Below are positions 42,230 to 52,452 of a stretch of 64,000 nucleotides of DNA, in pieces. A program made the position numbers and the translations under genes. Below the pieces are notes generated by a model. It was not told where the DNA came from. It saw nothing but the letters and a program-made list of their open reading frames with translations, and made no database searches. The stretch is from positions 1 through 64,000 of the forward strand of contig CACNHX010000006.1 of assembly GCA_902620425.1 (NCBI GenBank). The letters run 5' to 3'. The stretch's first letter is position 1; every line of letters starts with the position of its first letter. The stretch is from an uncultured Alphaproteobacteria bacterium. Its GTDB lineage: Bacteria > Pseudomonadota > Alphaproteobacteria > HIMB59 > GCA-002718135.

Positions 42230-42334
42230 ATGTATTTTTGGTATATTTTTGGATCTTATATCTCTGCCTTCCTTTTAATTTTTTTGTTATTATTTTTTAG
42301 TTACTTAAAACTTAGAAGAATAAAAAATAAATGA
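42230..42334 (+). CDS. ccmD: Heme exporter protein CcmD
   Basis: Not in ORF track. MYFWYIFGSYISAFLLIFLLLFFSYLKLRRIKNK (34 aa), single TM plus basic tail, stop overlaps ccmE start (ATGA). Confidence 0.88.
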   Translation: MYFWYIFGSYISAFLLIFLLLFFSYLKLRRIKNK

Positions 42335-42771
42335 GTCTACGATTTCAAAGATTGCTATTTATATTGCTTACCTTGGTAATTATACTGAGTGCAGTCCTAC
42401 TTATTTTATATAATACAAGAGAAAATGTGTCGTATTTTTATACACCATCTGAGATTGATAAATCAGAAATCATAATAAATAAAATAATAAGAATAGGCGG
42501 TTTTGTAGAAAATGATAGCTTTAATAAAATTTCTTCAAGTTCATTTAAATTTAAAATTACTGATGAAAAAACATCTATACTCGTTACTTTCAAAGGCATT
42601 CTTCCTGATTTATTTAGAGAAGGGCAAGGTGCAGTAATAGAGGGTGCCTTTGTTGATAAAAATATTTTTAATGCAACCAATGTTTTTGCGAAACATGATG
42701 AAAATTATATGCCAGCATCAATAAAAGAAGATCTGAAAGATACGGGTTATTGGAATAAAAAATATAAATGA
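42331..42771 (+). CDS. ccmE: Cytochrome c-type biogenesis protein CcmE
   Basis: RIGGFVENDS, FVDKNIFNATNVFAKHDENYMP heme-binding His. Confidence 0.95.
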   Translation: MSLRFQRLLFILLTLVIILSAVLLILYNTRENVSYFYTPSEIDKSEIIINKIIRIGGFVENDSFNKISSSSFKFKITDEKTSILVTFKGILPDLFREGQGAVIEGAFVDKNIFNATNVFAKHDENYMPASIKEDLKDTGYWNKKYK

Positions 42772-44630
42772 GTTCATTAGTTGGTTTTTTAAGCTTAGTT
42801 TTTGCGATAGGTATTAATTTTTACTTATTTTTATCTAGATACATATTTAAATTTCAAAAACAGAAATTTAATTTATTCATTCGCTTTTCATCCTTATTAA
42901 CTTTGTTATCTTTTTTTTCATTAATGTATGCCTATGTGGTATCTGATTTCTCAAATTATAATGTCTTCCAAAACTCTCACTCAAATAAACCACTAATATA
43001 TAAAATTTCAGGTACTTGGGGGAATCATGAAGGTTCGATGCTTTTGTGGCTAAGTATATTATCTATCTTTAGCTTCTTTTTTTCTTTTACTAAAAATATA
43101 GAAGATGACTTTCAAAAATTAACTTTAATTATTCAAGCTTTTCTTCATATTCTGTTTGGTCTATTTATAGTTTTTACCTCTAATCCTTTTCTAGTTAATT
43201 CAATATTAATAAATGAAGGTTTAGGTTTAAATCCTATTTTACAAGATCCTGGTTTGGCTGTTCATCCTCCAGTTTTATATGCAGGTTATGTTGGTTATTC
43301 TATAGTTTTTAGTATTGCAATAGCTGGTTTATTTCAAAATACAGATAATGAATGGCTTTATGTTGCTAAAAAATGGTCATTAATTAGTTGGACTTTTTTA
43401 ACCGGTGGAATAGCTCTAGGTTCATATTGGGCATATTATGAATTAGGATGGGGTGGTTGGTGGTTTTGGGATCCAGTTGAAAATATTTCACTGATGCCTT
43501 GGATTGCTGGTCTTGCATTAGTTCATTCACTCATGATGGTAAGAGGCGAGCAAGCTATTAAAAAATGGATAGTTTTTTTATCAATTCTTTGCTTTTCATT
43601 AAGTGTTTTTGGAACATTTTTAGTAAGATCTGGAATCTTAACAAGCGTACATTCATTTGCAGCAGATGCATCCAGAGGTATATTTATATTACTAATTTTC
43701 TTTATTGTAACTGGGTTTGGTTTTTTAGTTTTTTTGTTAAAAGAACCAAAAAAATCAAATACTTTAAACTTGTTATTTATCAATAAGGTTTCAGCACTTG
43801 TAATAAATAATATTTTAATGATTATAGCAACCTTAACTATTCTTTTAGGAACTATATACCCAATTATAATTGAAGTTTTGTATAATAAGAGAATATCGGT
43901 AGGTGGTCCTTATTTTAATTCAACAGTAATTCCTATAATGATCCCTGGTTTTTTATTAATGAGTATTGCACCAATTTTATCCTGGCAAACAAATAAGATA
44001 AATAATTCAAAAAAATATGTTCTAGCATTTATTATCTTAAGTGTTTTAGTTCTAATTCAATCATATTTTTTGGATTTTAATACATGGGGTTTTGTTGGGT
44101 TACTTTTAGGTTTTTGGATAATATTAGCTTCAATTATTGCTATATTTTCTTCGTATAAAATTAAAATTAACATTAAGTTTTTTAAAATAATTAATCCTCA
44201 TGTAGCGCATATTGGTGTTGGTATTGCTATAGTTGGTATCACTTGTTCTAGTGTTTTTCAAAATGAGCTAGATTTTAACCTTAGTGAGGGAGATAAGTTT
44301 AATATAAATGGAAAGACAGTTTTGTTTGAAAAAATAGAAACAACTAATCAAATTAATTTTCAATCTTTAAGAGGAAAATTTTTGTTTGATATTGAAAAAA
44401 ATCAATCAAAAGAAATAGAGGCTGGAAAAAACTATTATCCAGTGTCAAAGATGATTACATCTGAAGCTGGTATTTTACATCAGTGGAATAAGGATATATA
44501 TTTTATCCTTGGAGATCAAAAAAATAATGAGTGGTTTGTAAAAGTTTTAATAAATCCATTTGTTAGCTTTATATGGCTTGGAGTGATAATAATGATTTAT
44601 TCTGGTTTAATAGCAGTTACAAGAAGATGA
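42768..44630 (+). CDS. ccmF: Heme lyase CcmF
   Basis: TWGNHEGSMLLWL, GLNPILQDPGLAVHPPVLYAGYVG, ELGWGGWWFWDPVENISLMPW. Confidence 0.96.
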   Translation: MSSLVGFLSLVFAIGINFYLFLSRYIFKFQKQKFNLFIRFSSLLTLLSFFSLMYAYVVSDFSNYNVFQNSHSNKPLIYKISGTWGNHEGSMLLWLSILSIFSFFFSFTKNIEDDFQKLTLIIQAFLHILFGLFIVFTSNPFLVNSILINEGLGLNPILQDPGLAVHPPVLYAGYVGYSIVFSIAIAGLFQNTDNEWLYVAKKWSLISWTFLTGGIALGSYWAYYELGWGGWWFWDPVENISLMPWIAGLALVHSLMMVRGEQAIKKWIVFLSILCFSLSVFGTFLVRSGILTSVHSFAADASRGIFILLIFFIVTGFGFLVFLLKEPKKSNTLNLLFINKVSALVINNILMIIATLTILLGTIYPIIIEVLYNKRISVGGPYFNSTVIPIMIPGFLLMSIAPILSWQTNKINNSKKYVLAFIILSVLVLIQSYFLDFNTWGFVGLLLGFWIILASIIAIFSSYKIKINIKFFKIINPHVAHIGVGIAIVGITCSSVFQNELDFNLSEGDKFNINGKTVLFEKIETTNQINFQSLRGKFLFDIEKNQSKEIEAGKNYYPVSKMITSEAGILHQWNKDIYFILGDQKNNEWFVKVLINPFVSFIWLGVIIMIYSGLIAVTRR

Positions 44631-45151
44631 ATAGAATAATAATTTTAACACCTTTAATCATACTTTTAATAATATGTTTTTTTTCACTTACTTATTTATT
44701 AAGTGGTAAAGATCCAAATAAGCCGCCTAGTGCACTCTTAAATAAAAATGTTCCAAGTTTTGAAAGTACTTCTTTGTACGATACAAAGGAAATAATTAGA
44801 ACAATAGACATAAAAAATAGAAAGACCTTAATTAATTTTTTTGCTTCTTGGTGTAGTCCATGTAAAATAGAGCATCCACTTTTTTTTGAAATAGGTAAAA
44901 AATATCCTGAGCTATATTTGTTGGGATTTAATCATAAAGATCCAACTTCAGACGCAAAAAAATATTTAGAAGATGATGGAAACCCATATGATTTTGTTGG
45001 TGTAGATGCTGATGGATTAATTGCTTTAGAGTTTGGTGTTTTTGGACTGCCAGAGACATACTTAATTAATGAAGAAGGTAAGATTATATTTAAATTTATG
45101 GGCCCAATAACGAAGGATGTTTTAAAAAATGAAATCGAGCCACTTCTTTAG
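44627..45151 (+). CDS. ccmG: Thiol:disulfide interchange protein CcmG/DsbE
   Basis: TLINFFASWCSPCKIEHP, FGVFGLPETYLINEEG; start set to MNRIIILTP (ATGA overlap with ccmF) rather than 44573. Confidence 0.94.
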   Translation: MNRIIILTPLIILLIICFFSLTYLLSGKDPNKPPSALLNKNVPSFESTSLYDTKEIIRTIDIKNRKTLINFFASWCSPCKIEHPLFFEIGKKYPELYLLGFNHKDPTSDAKKYLEDDGNPYDFVGVDADGLIALEFGVFGLPETYLINEEGKIIFKFMGPITKDVLKNEIEPLL

Positions 45152-45515
45152 AATCTTACATATAACAATTTTAGGTTTTATGTTTTTTACTTTCAAAATA
45201 TATGCACTAGAAACTATCGATGAAAGAGTAAAAAAATTAACTCTAGAGTTACGATGTATGACTTGTCAAAACCAAAGTATTTATGACTCGGATGCTGAAT
45301 TCTCAAATGATATCAAAAAAATAGTTAAACAAAAATTACAGGAAGGTGAAAGTGAGAAAGATATTAAGAAATTTTTAGCTGAAAGATATGGTGAATACAT
45401 TCTTTTTAGACCGCTTATGAATTATAATAATATTTTTCTTTGGAGTTTTCCTTTTATATTACTAATAATTGGCTTATTTTTTGTATTAATTAAGACCAAA
45501 ACAAAAAAGGCTTGA
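45129..45515 (+). CDS. ccmH: Cytochrome c-type biogenesis protein CcmH
   Basis: LRCMTCQNQSIYDSDAEFSNDIKKIV, FLAERYGEYILFRP. Confidence 0.94.
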   Translation: MKSSHFFRILHITILGFMFFTFKIYALETIDERVKKLTLELRCMTCQNQSIYDSDAEFSNDIKKIVKQKLQEGESEKDIKKFLAERYGEYILFRPLMNYNNIFLWSFPFILLIIGLFFVLIKTKTKKA

Positions 45516-45591
45516 ACAATTTATTTTGTTTTTTTTTATTTAGCTTATATGGTTTCTTTATAATTTAGAAATACTTCTTCAAGGAGGAAAC

Positions 45592-46425
45592 GTGAAAAAA
45601 TTTATAATATACTTATTATCAATTGGTATTTTTGGAGTTGCATCAATTGCAAATTCGCAGACAATAAGAATTGGTACAGAAGGTGCTTATCCACCATGGA
45701 ATAATTTAAACTCTGCTGGTGAACTAGAAGGTGCTGAAATAGACTTTGGTAACGAAGCTTGTGAACGAATGGGTGTTACATGCGAATGGGTAACTCAAGA
45801 TTGGGATGGTATAATACCTGCCCTTCTTCAAGGTAAATATGACATTATTATTGCTGGAATGTCTATTACTGAAGAAAGAAAAGAAAAAGTTAACTTTACA
45901 ACTGGATATATGACTGATGGTGCAAGATTTGCTGTTTTAAAAAACAGTGGTTTAGCTAATTTAAATATTGCTGGTATGGCTAAAGTTAATCTTAATAATG
46001 CAGGAGGAAAAGAACAAGCTGCGATAGGTCAATTAATTGCTGCTATGGATGGTAAAACTGTCTGTGTTCAATCTTCAACAATTCACCAAAATTTTTTAGA
46101 AAAACACATGTCTGGTGCAGTAGATGTAAAACTATATCAAGCGGTTGATGATCATAATTTAGATTTAGCTGCTGGGAGATGTGATGCAGTTCTAGCTGAT
46201 GTAGGATCAATTATTGATTTTATGGAATCCGATGGGGGTGTTGACGTTGCGTTTACTGGTCCAACTTTTTCTGGTGGAGTTTTCGGTGATGGTGTTGGTG
46301 GAGCAGTTAGAAAAGAAGATACAGATATCTTAGAGATGTGGAATGCTGCCATTGCAGAAATGTCTAAAGATGGAACTACTGCTGAAATAACTAAAGAGTG
46401 GTTTGGCAGAGATATCTCAATGTAA
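45592..46425 (+). CDS. Polar amino acid ABC transporter substrate-binding protein (GTG start)
   Basis: Signal peptide; IRIGTEGAYPPWNNLNSAGELEGAEIDFGNEACERMGVTCEWV; strong AAGGAGG SD. Confidence 0.9.
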   Translation: MKKFIIYLLSIGIFGVASIANSQTIRIGTEGAYPPWNNLNSAGELEGAEIDFGNEACERMGVTCEWVTQDWDGIIPALLQGKYDIIIAGMSITEERKEKVNFTTGYMTDGARFAVLKNSGLANLNIAGMAKVNLNNAGGKEQAAIGQLIAAMDGKTVCVQSSTIHQNFLEKHMSGAVDVKLYQAVDDHNLDLAAGRCDAVLADVGSIIDFMESDGGVDVAFTGPTFSGGVFGDGVGGAVRKEDTDILEMWNAAIAEMSKDGTTAEITKEWFGRDISM

Positions 46426-46443
46426 ATCAAATTTTATTTTAAT

Positions 46444-46472
46444 AAAAGCGGTCTTTAAGACCGCTTTTTTTT
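46444..46472 (+). terminator. Rho-independent terminator
   Basis: AAAAGCGGTC-TTTAA-GACCGCTTTTTTTT. Confidence 0.9.
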
Positions 46473-46521
46473 GATTAAATTACAGCCATAATGCATAATA
46501 GATATTAAATAAAAATTTATA

Positions 46522-46803
46522 ATGAACTCGCTTTTGTATTTAATTATTCAAATTATAAACTTATTTCAGTTTGTTCTCATAATTTATATAATTCTAACTT
46601 GGTTAGTAAACTTTAATATAATTAATACTGGCAATCGATTTGTTTATAGTATTCTTGATGCTTTATACCGATTATGTGAGCCAAGTTTAAATTTTGTTAG
46701 AAGATACTTACCTACTTTTGGTGCAATAGATTTATCTCCAATAGTCGTTTATCTTGGTTTGTGGTTTATGAAAAGTTTATTAATTGAATATTGGCCTAGA
46801 TAA
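46522..46803 (+). CDS. YggT family membrane protein
   Basis: ILTWLVNFNIINTGNRFVYSILDALYRLCEPSLNFVRRYLPTFGAIDLSPIVVYLGLWF. Confidence 0.9.
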   Translation: MNSLLYLIIQIINLFQFVLIIYIILTWLVNFNIINTGNRFVYSILDALYRLCEPSLNFVRRYLPTFGAIDLSPIVVYLGLWFMKSLLIEYWPR

Positions 46804-46805
46804 TT

Positions 46806-47684
46806 ATGCCTCGTATATTAGATGGAAAAAAAATAGCACAAAATTTAAAAGATAAATTAAAAATTGAAATTGAAGAAATAAAAATAAAATCTAATCGTGT
46901 GCCTGGGCTTGCAGTTATACAAGTAGGAAATGTTGCTGCAAGTAGTGTATATGTAAAAGCTAAAACAAAAGCTGCTAAAGAAGTTGGGATTGATGTAATT
47001 GATCATCACCTAGATGAATCTATAAATCAAAACGATTTAATCAATTTAATTAATCAATTAAACAATAATGATGATGTTAATGGTATTCTTGTCCAACTAC
47101 CCTTACCCAAAACAATAAACGAAGAAATGATCTTAAATAGTATAGCGCCTGAAAAAGATGCTGATGGGTTTCATCCTTTAAATGTTGGCAAACTTTCAAT
47201 AAGCCAAAAGAATGATGAAAGTCTTATGATACCATGTACTCCTTATGGTTGTCTGTTAATGCTTAGAGAACTTGATATTAATTTAGCTGGTAAAAATGCT
47301 GTTGTAATAGGAAGATCAAATATAGTTGGAAAACCTATGGCACAATTATTATTAAAAGAATCCTGTACTGTTACGACAGTTCATTCAAAAACTATAAATA
47401 TTGAAAGTATTTGCAAGAAAGCTGATATTTTAATAGCAGCAATTGGTAAACCTGAGTTTGTAAATAAGGATTGGGTTAAGGAAGGCGCTATTATTATCGA
47501 TGTGGGTATCAATCGTATCAAAATTAATGAAGAGAAATCAAAATTAGTAGGTGATGTTTTATTTAGTGATGTGAAAAATAAAGTAAGTGCAATTTCACCA
47601 GTGCCAGGAGGGGTAGGGCCAATGACAATTGCATGTCTTCTTAGAAATACAACAGCGGCATATAAACTGAAGTACTATAATTAA
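46806..47684 (+). CDS. folD: Methylenetetrahydrofolate dehydrogenase/cyclohydrolase
   Basis: VGNVAASSVYVKAKTKAAKEVGI, GILVQLPLPK, VVIGRSNIVGKPMAQLL, PVPGGVGPMTIACL. Confidence 0.97.
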   Translation: MPRILDGKKIAQNLKDKLKIEIEEIKIKSNRVPGLAVIQVGNVAASSVYVKAKTKAAKEVGIDVIDHHLDESINQNDLINLINQLNNNDDVNGILVQLPLPKTINEEMILNSIAPEKDADGFHPLNVGKLSISQKNDESLMIPCTPYGCLLMLRELDINLAGKNAVVIGRSNIVGKPMAQLLLKESCTVTTVHSKTINIESICKKADILIAAIGKPEFVNKDWVKEGAIIIDVGINRIKINEEKSKLVGDVLFSDVKNKVSAISPVPGGVGPMTIACLLRNTTAAYKLKYYN

Positions 47685-48532
47685 GAAGAGCTTATTCTAT
47701 AAATGTGTTTTAAAAAGAGGTCTACAGAGATCTTTTTTCTTGCCTCGGAACAGTGTTCGCAAAGTTTTAAATTTACTCCACAGGGCGATTTATTATCTTC
47801 ATAATAAATATTTTCATGAAAGTCGTAACCTATTATATCTGGTGATATCCACCCTCCAAAATATAGAACTGCTTTTTTATTTAATGCTGCTGCAACATGC
47901 CCAAAACCTCCTTCAGGACCAACGTAAAAATCAACTTCTTTTAGAAGTGCACAAGCAAGTCTAAATTCTATTTCTTGAGGTGTAAATATTCCTTTAATTT
48001 TTTTTGTTTGAGCATGCGATGATTGAATAATCAAATAATCATTTTTTAATTTATTTATTAGTCTTTCCCAATTCTCAATACCCCAATCTTTATTTTGATG
48101 TTTAAAACTAAATTGTGCATCATTTATCTTGGTTGATGAGGTTTCTAAAAAAATTATATTTCTAAATTTTTTACTATGATTTTCATCCCAAAATTTTTTT
48201 GCTTCAGATATTATTTTCTTAGCTTCTTTTTTTTCTTGATTTGAAAAATATATTTCACCAGGTACGGGTTTAAATTTTTTCCAAACATAATTATTTGGGA
48301 TACTTTTTTCGTAATCAATATATGGTCTATTCAATTCATGGAAGTCAATTAGATGGATAGGTTTGTTATTATCTAAATTTCTACAGTCTGCAATATTTGG
48401 ATTATTCTCATAAATTGGGGAATGAAATGCATGATTTTTTTTTGCAATGCCAATAACAATTTGTCTTTCTGGGAACTGTTTTTTAATTTTAGCGGCTAAG
48501 GAAGTTACAAGTAAATCATCACCGTAACCCAT
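47681..48532 (-). CDS. GT9 heptosyltransferase-like protein
   Basis: MGYGDDLLVTSLAAKIKKQFP start and VDFYVGPEGGFGHVAAALNKKAVLYFGG C-terminal motif. Confidence 0.72.
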   Translation of the reverse strand: MGYGDDLLVTSLAAKIKKQFPERQIVIGIAKKNHAFHSPIYENNPNIADCRNLDNNKPIHLIDFHELNRPYIDYEKSIPNNYVWKKFKPVPGEIYFSNQEKKEAKKIISEAKKFWDENHSKKFRNIIFLETSSTKINDAQFSFKHQNKDWGIENWERLINKLKNDYLIIQSSHAQTKKIKGIFTPQEIEFRLACALLKEVDFYVGPEGGFGHVAAALNKKAVLYFGGWISPDIIGYDFHENIYYEDNKSPCGVNLKLCEHCSEARKKISVDLFLKHIYRISSS

Positions 48533-48538
48533 AGAATA

Positions 48539-49726
48539 TTAATTATTTTTACGAAGCCTTATTGAATTTATTTTAATAAATCCCTCTGCATCTTTTTGAT
48601 TATATTCACCTACTTCATCAAATGAAACTAATGAATTATCATAAAGAGAATTGCTTGATCTTCTGCCCAATATAATTACGTTACCTTTAAATATTTTAAT
48701 TTTAACATCGCCATTAACTTTGTGTGACATTGAATCTATCAATTTTTGCATTGAAATTCTTTCAGAAGAAAACCAAAAACCATTATAAATTACTTCTGCA
48801 TATTTGGGCATCAATTCATCCTTAATATGTGCTTCTCCTTTATCTAAAGTAATACTCTCTATTGCTCTTCTTGCATCTAATAATATGGTTCCACCTGGTG
48901 TTTCATAAATCCCTCTAGATTTCATTCCAATAAATCTATTTTCTACAATATCTATTCTTCCTACTCCGTGAATTCCAGCTATAGAGTTTAATCTTGTAAG
49001 AATTTCGTGAGGTTTTAGTTTCTCTTCATTTATAGAAACTGGGTCACCGTTTTTAAATCCAATTATTATAATCTCTGCTTTATTTGGAGTATCTTCAATA
49101 GATTTTGTTCTAGAAAAAATATGTTCGGGTGGTTCAAGCCAAGGATCTTCAAGAAGTTTACCTTCAGAAGAAGTATGCAGAAGATTTGCATCTGTACTAA
49201 AAGGAGGCTCACCCATTTTATCTTTAGGTACTGTTATCTGATTTTTTTCTGCATAATCTAATAAATCATTTCTAGAATCAAATTCCCAATCTCGCCAGGG
49301 AGCTATGACTTCGATTTTTGGATTATTTGCATAATATCCAAGTTCAAATCTAACTTGATCGTTTCCTTTACCAGTAGCTCCATGTGCTACAGCATCTGCT
49401 CCTACAATTTTAGCAATTTCAATTTGTCTCTTTGCAATTAAAGGTCTAGCTATAGCTGTGCCTAACAAGTAAGTTCCCTCATAAAGTGCATTAGCCCTAA
49501 ACATTGGAAAAACATAATCTCTGACAAATTCCTCTTGAAGATTTTCAATAAATATTTCTTCAACACCTAGATTTTTTGCTTTTGTTTCAACCGGTGAAAG
49601 TTCTTCTCCTTGACCTAAATCTGCTGTGAAAGTAACTACTGGGCATTCATATTTATTTTGAAGCCACTTAAGAATGACACTTGTGTCTAATCCACCTGAA
49701 TAAGCTAAAACAATTTTTGTTGGCAT
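48539..49726 (-). CDS. argG: Argininosuccinate synthase
   Basis: [36 protein letters not shown]. Confidence 0.97.
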   Translation of the reverse strand: MPTKIVLAYSGGLDTSVILKWLQNKYECPVVTFTADLGQGEELSPVETKAKNLGVEEIFIENLQEEFVRDYVFPMFRANALYEGTYLLGTAIARPLIAKRQIEIAKIVGADAVAHGATGKGNDQVRFELGYYANNPKIEVIAPWRDWEFDSRNDLLDYAEKNQITVPKDKMGEPPFSTDANLLHTSSEGKLLEDPWLEPPEHIFSRTKSIEDTPNKAEIIIIGFKNGDPVSINEEKLKPHEILTRLNSIAGIHGVGRIDIVENRFIGMKSRGIYETPGGTILLDARRAIESITLDKGEAHIKDELMPKYAEVIYNGFWFSSERISMQKLIDSMSHKVNGDVKIKIFKGNVIILGRRSSNSLYDNSLVSFDEVGEYNQKDAEGFIKINSIRLRKNN

Positions 49727-50200
49727 TTAACAATCGTCAGTTAATTTATTATAAGCTGCGGTAAACCCATTAAGCGTGTATATATCATTGGTTATAGTAC
49801 CTCTTGAAGACTCGCCGGTAACTTTAAGTTCTAATCCTTTTTTCATAGCAAAAATTACTTTTGCATCTTCTTCTGTCCAAGCTGCAGTTGGCAGATCTTC
49901 AGTTGTATAAAATTTATACTCTCCTTTATCTATACTGATAATAATATCAGAAGAAATTTTGTAACTATAACCAGCCTCTATTTGAACTACAGTTTCTGGG
50001 TTACCTATATTTTTATAAACTAAAACGTAAAAGTCTCCTCTTTTCTTATCACTTGGTAAATCTGTTTCTGTTGCTAAACTGCCAATATAACAATACTCGT
50101 CAGCTTTATTAAAAGACCACTTGCCTGCTTCTAAAGCACTTAGAGTATTAGGAAGTGCTACAAATAGCACTATTAAAAACTTAAGAAAAATTTTCATCAA
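49727..50200 (-). CDS. Invasion-associated locus B (IalB)-like secreted protein
   Basis: Signal peptide; CYIGSLATETDLPSDKKRGDFYVLVYKN...; C-terminal DC. Confidence 0.65.
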   Translation of the reverse strand: MMKIFLKFLIVLFVALPNTLSALEAGKWSFNKADEYCYIGSLATETDLPSDKKRGDFYVLVYKNIGNPETVVQIEAGYSYKISSDIIISIDKGEYKFYTTEDLPTAAWTEEDAKVIFAMKKGLELKVTGESSRGTITNDIYTLNGFTAAYNKLTDDC

Positions 50201-50269
50201 TTCCTTCTTTTAGTATATCTTATGCAAATAGTTAAGAGAGTTTAATCAATGCCAGAGTCTTTTTAAAAT

Positions 50270-50806
50270 ATGGAAAAATCAAATCTCAATAACTTGATGA
50301 AAAAAATTCAAAAAGACCGCGACGAAATGGCTTTTTCAGAAATTTTCGATTTTTTTGCTCCTAAAGTTAATACATATTTTATACAAAATAGGATCAAGTT
50401 TGAAAGTTCTGAAGAGCTCACTCAAGAGGTTTTAAGCACAGTTTGGGTCAAATCTAACCAATATGATTCAAAAAAAGCAGCTCTTTCAACATGGATATTT
50501 ACTATAGCGAGAAACAAAAAAATAGACTTTTTAAGGAAAAATTCAAAAATAAATTTTAAAGAAGAGGATATACGAGAATTTTTATACCAGGATAGAGAAA
50601 TTGATTTGATTGAAGAAAATGAAGCAAAAAAACAAATAGAAAGAATAAATAATGCGCTCGATGAACAGCAAAAAATAATGATTAAAATGAACTTTTTTGA
50701 AAATAAAAGTCATAAAAAAATTGCAGATGAGCTTGAAATTCCCTTGGGGACAGTTAAATCAAGAATAAGGCATATTTTAACAAAAATGCAGGGATTTTTA
50801 AGATGA
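50270..50806 (+). CDS. ECF-family RNA polymerase sigma factor (ChrR-associated type)
   Basis: EELTQEVLSTVWVKSNQYDSKKAALSTWIFTIARNKKIDFLRK, LEIPLGTVKSRIRH; overlaps ChrR gene. Confidence 0.9.
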   Translation: MEKSNLNNLMKKIQKDRDEMAFSEIFDFFAPKVNTYFIQNRIKFESSEELTQEVLSTVWVKSNQYDSKKAALSTWIFTIARNKKIDFLRKNSKINFKEEDIREFLYQDREIDLIEENEAKKQIERINNALDEQQKIMIKMNFFENKSHKKIADELEIPLGTVKSRIRHILTKMQGFLR

Positions 50807-51432
50807 ATGGAACAGTAGTAAAAAACCAGCTTATATTTGATTTTGCTTCAGGAATATTGGGTCCAGCAAAGTCTTTATTCGCATCAACCTATTTACAATT
50901 AAACTCAAATGCCTCTAAAATTAGTACTACATTTGAAAATATGATGGGTGAAAATCTAATGAATAACGAAAACATTCATCCTAAAAATCTGAGGTATACA
51001 GACTGCATTAATGGTAAAGATACTAAATCTGCCCCAAATCTTAAGGATCCAGTAACTAGCTTCTTTGGAGACCTAAACAATTTAAATTGGAAACAAGTTT
51101 ATAAGGGTTTCAAAGAGTATACTGCTTCGATTGATGATAAAGATGAATTAAAATTAATAAAAATGGACCCCGGAGTTTCTGTACCGCTGCACTCTCATGG
51201 TGGTAAAGAGTATATATTAGTTTTGGAAGGTAGTTTCTGCGATGAATATGGTGAATACTCTAAAGGAGATATTCAGATTAATGATCAAAAAATAAAACAT
51301 ACACCAATAGCTTCAAAAGACACAGGTTGTGTCTGCTTGAGTATTACTGAAAAAGATGTAATATTCTTTGGAAAGTATGGATCCTTTTTAAATTTATTTA
51401 CATTTATCAAATCTTTTTTTAAGCAAAAATAA
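50803..51432 (+). CDS. ChrR-like cupin anti-sigma factor
   Basis: Overlaps ECF sigma by 4 nt; cupin VPLHSHGGKEYILVLEGSFCDEYGEYSKGD; N-terminal FDFASGILGPAKSLFASTYLQLN anti-sigma-like domain. Confidence 0.85.
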   Translation: MNGTVVKNQLIFDFASGILGPAKSLFASTYLQLNSNASKISTTFENMMGENLMNNENIHPKNLRYTDCINGKDTKSAPNLKDPVTSFFGDLNNLNWKQVYKGFKEYTASIDDKDELKLIKMDPGVSVPLHSHGGKEYILVLEGSFCDEYGEYSKGDIQINDQKIKHTPIASKDTGCVCLSITEKDVIFFGKYGSFLNLFTFIKSFFKQK

Positions 51433-51456
51433 ACTGATTATTGTATAACTTAATAC

Positions 51457-52452
51457 GTGTCTGAAATTCACGTTGATTTTATTAGGGGTAAAAAAGTTGA
51501 AAGTACCCATCAAGTTAAAGCTTTAGTAACAAATGCGAATGGTAAAATTTTATTAACCACAAATAATGATAATGAATATTTTTTTCCTCGATCATCAATT
51601 AAAATATTTCAAGCTATTCCTTTTGCAATGTCTAATGCCATAAAATATTATAAGTTAAATAATAAACATATAGCTTTAGCCTGTGCATCACACAAAGGGG
51701 AAAAAATTCATATAAGAGAATTAAAAAAATGGATTTCAAAAATAAACTTAAAAACAAAAAATTTACAATGTGGTATTCATGGACCATTAGATAAAAGAGC
51801 TTCTGAAAACATAATATATTCTAGAAAAAAATTTAACGAATTACATAATAATTGTGCTGGAAAGCACTTAGCTATGTTAACAAGCTGTTTGATCAATAAT
51901 CAGAGTATCAATAACTATCTAGATTATAATCACACTCATCAAAAAAATATAAGAAAAGTTTTTAACAAATTTACAGAAGCTAAATTGTCAAAAAAAAATT
52001 TCTCTTTAGATGGATGTAGCGCACCACAATATTCATTTAAAATTAAATCTATATCAAAAGCATTAAATAATTTGATTAAAAGTTATAAAAATTGTTATGA
52101 TTATAGTGAAGAAGTCAAAACTTTGATTAATTCAGTTTTAGAAAATCCTGAATTTATAGGAGGAACTTCAAGTTTTGATACTAAAGTTATGAAAGCTTCA
52201 AAAGGAAAAATATTTTGTAAAAGTGGAGCTGAAGGAGTTTTTTTATTTATTGATATTCAGAAAGAAATAAGTGGACTAGTTAAAATTACAGATGGAAATG
52301 AAAGAGCTATTCCTATTTCTATACTTAATATTTTTAAAAAATTGAAAGTTATGGATAGAGTAGAGCTAAAAAATTTAGAAAAAAAAGAAAAATTTGTTTT
52401 ACAAAATCATGCAGGTAGAAATATTGGTCGGATCAGCCTTACAATGAAATAA
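51457..52452 (+). CDS. Asparaginase (PF06089-type), GTG start
   Basis: ITNSRGK-like PRSSIKIFQAIPFAM, ALACASHKGEKIHI, HNNCAGKHLAML, SGAEGVF. Confidence 0.85.
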   Translation: MSEIHVDFIRGKKVESTHQVKALVTNANGKILLTTNNDNEYFFPRSSIKIFQAIPFAMSNAIKYYKLNNKHIALACASHKGEKIHIRELKKWISKINLKTKNLQCGIHGPLDKRASENIIYSRKKFNELHNNCAGKHLAMLTSCLINNQSINNYLDYNHTHQKNIRKVFNKFTEAKLSKKNFSLDGCSAPQYSFKIKSISKALNNLIKSYKNCYDYSEEVKTLINSVLENPEFIGGTSSFDTKVMKASKGKIFCKSGAEGVFLFIDIQKEISGLVKITDGNERAIPISILNIFKKLKVMDRVELKNLEKKEKFVLQNHAGRNIGRISLTMK

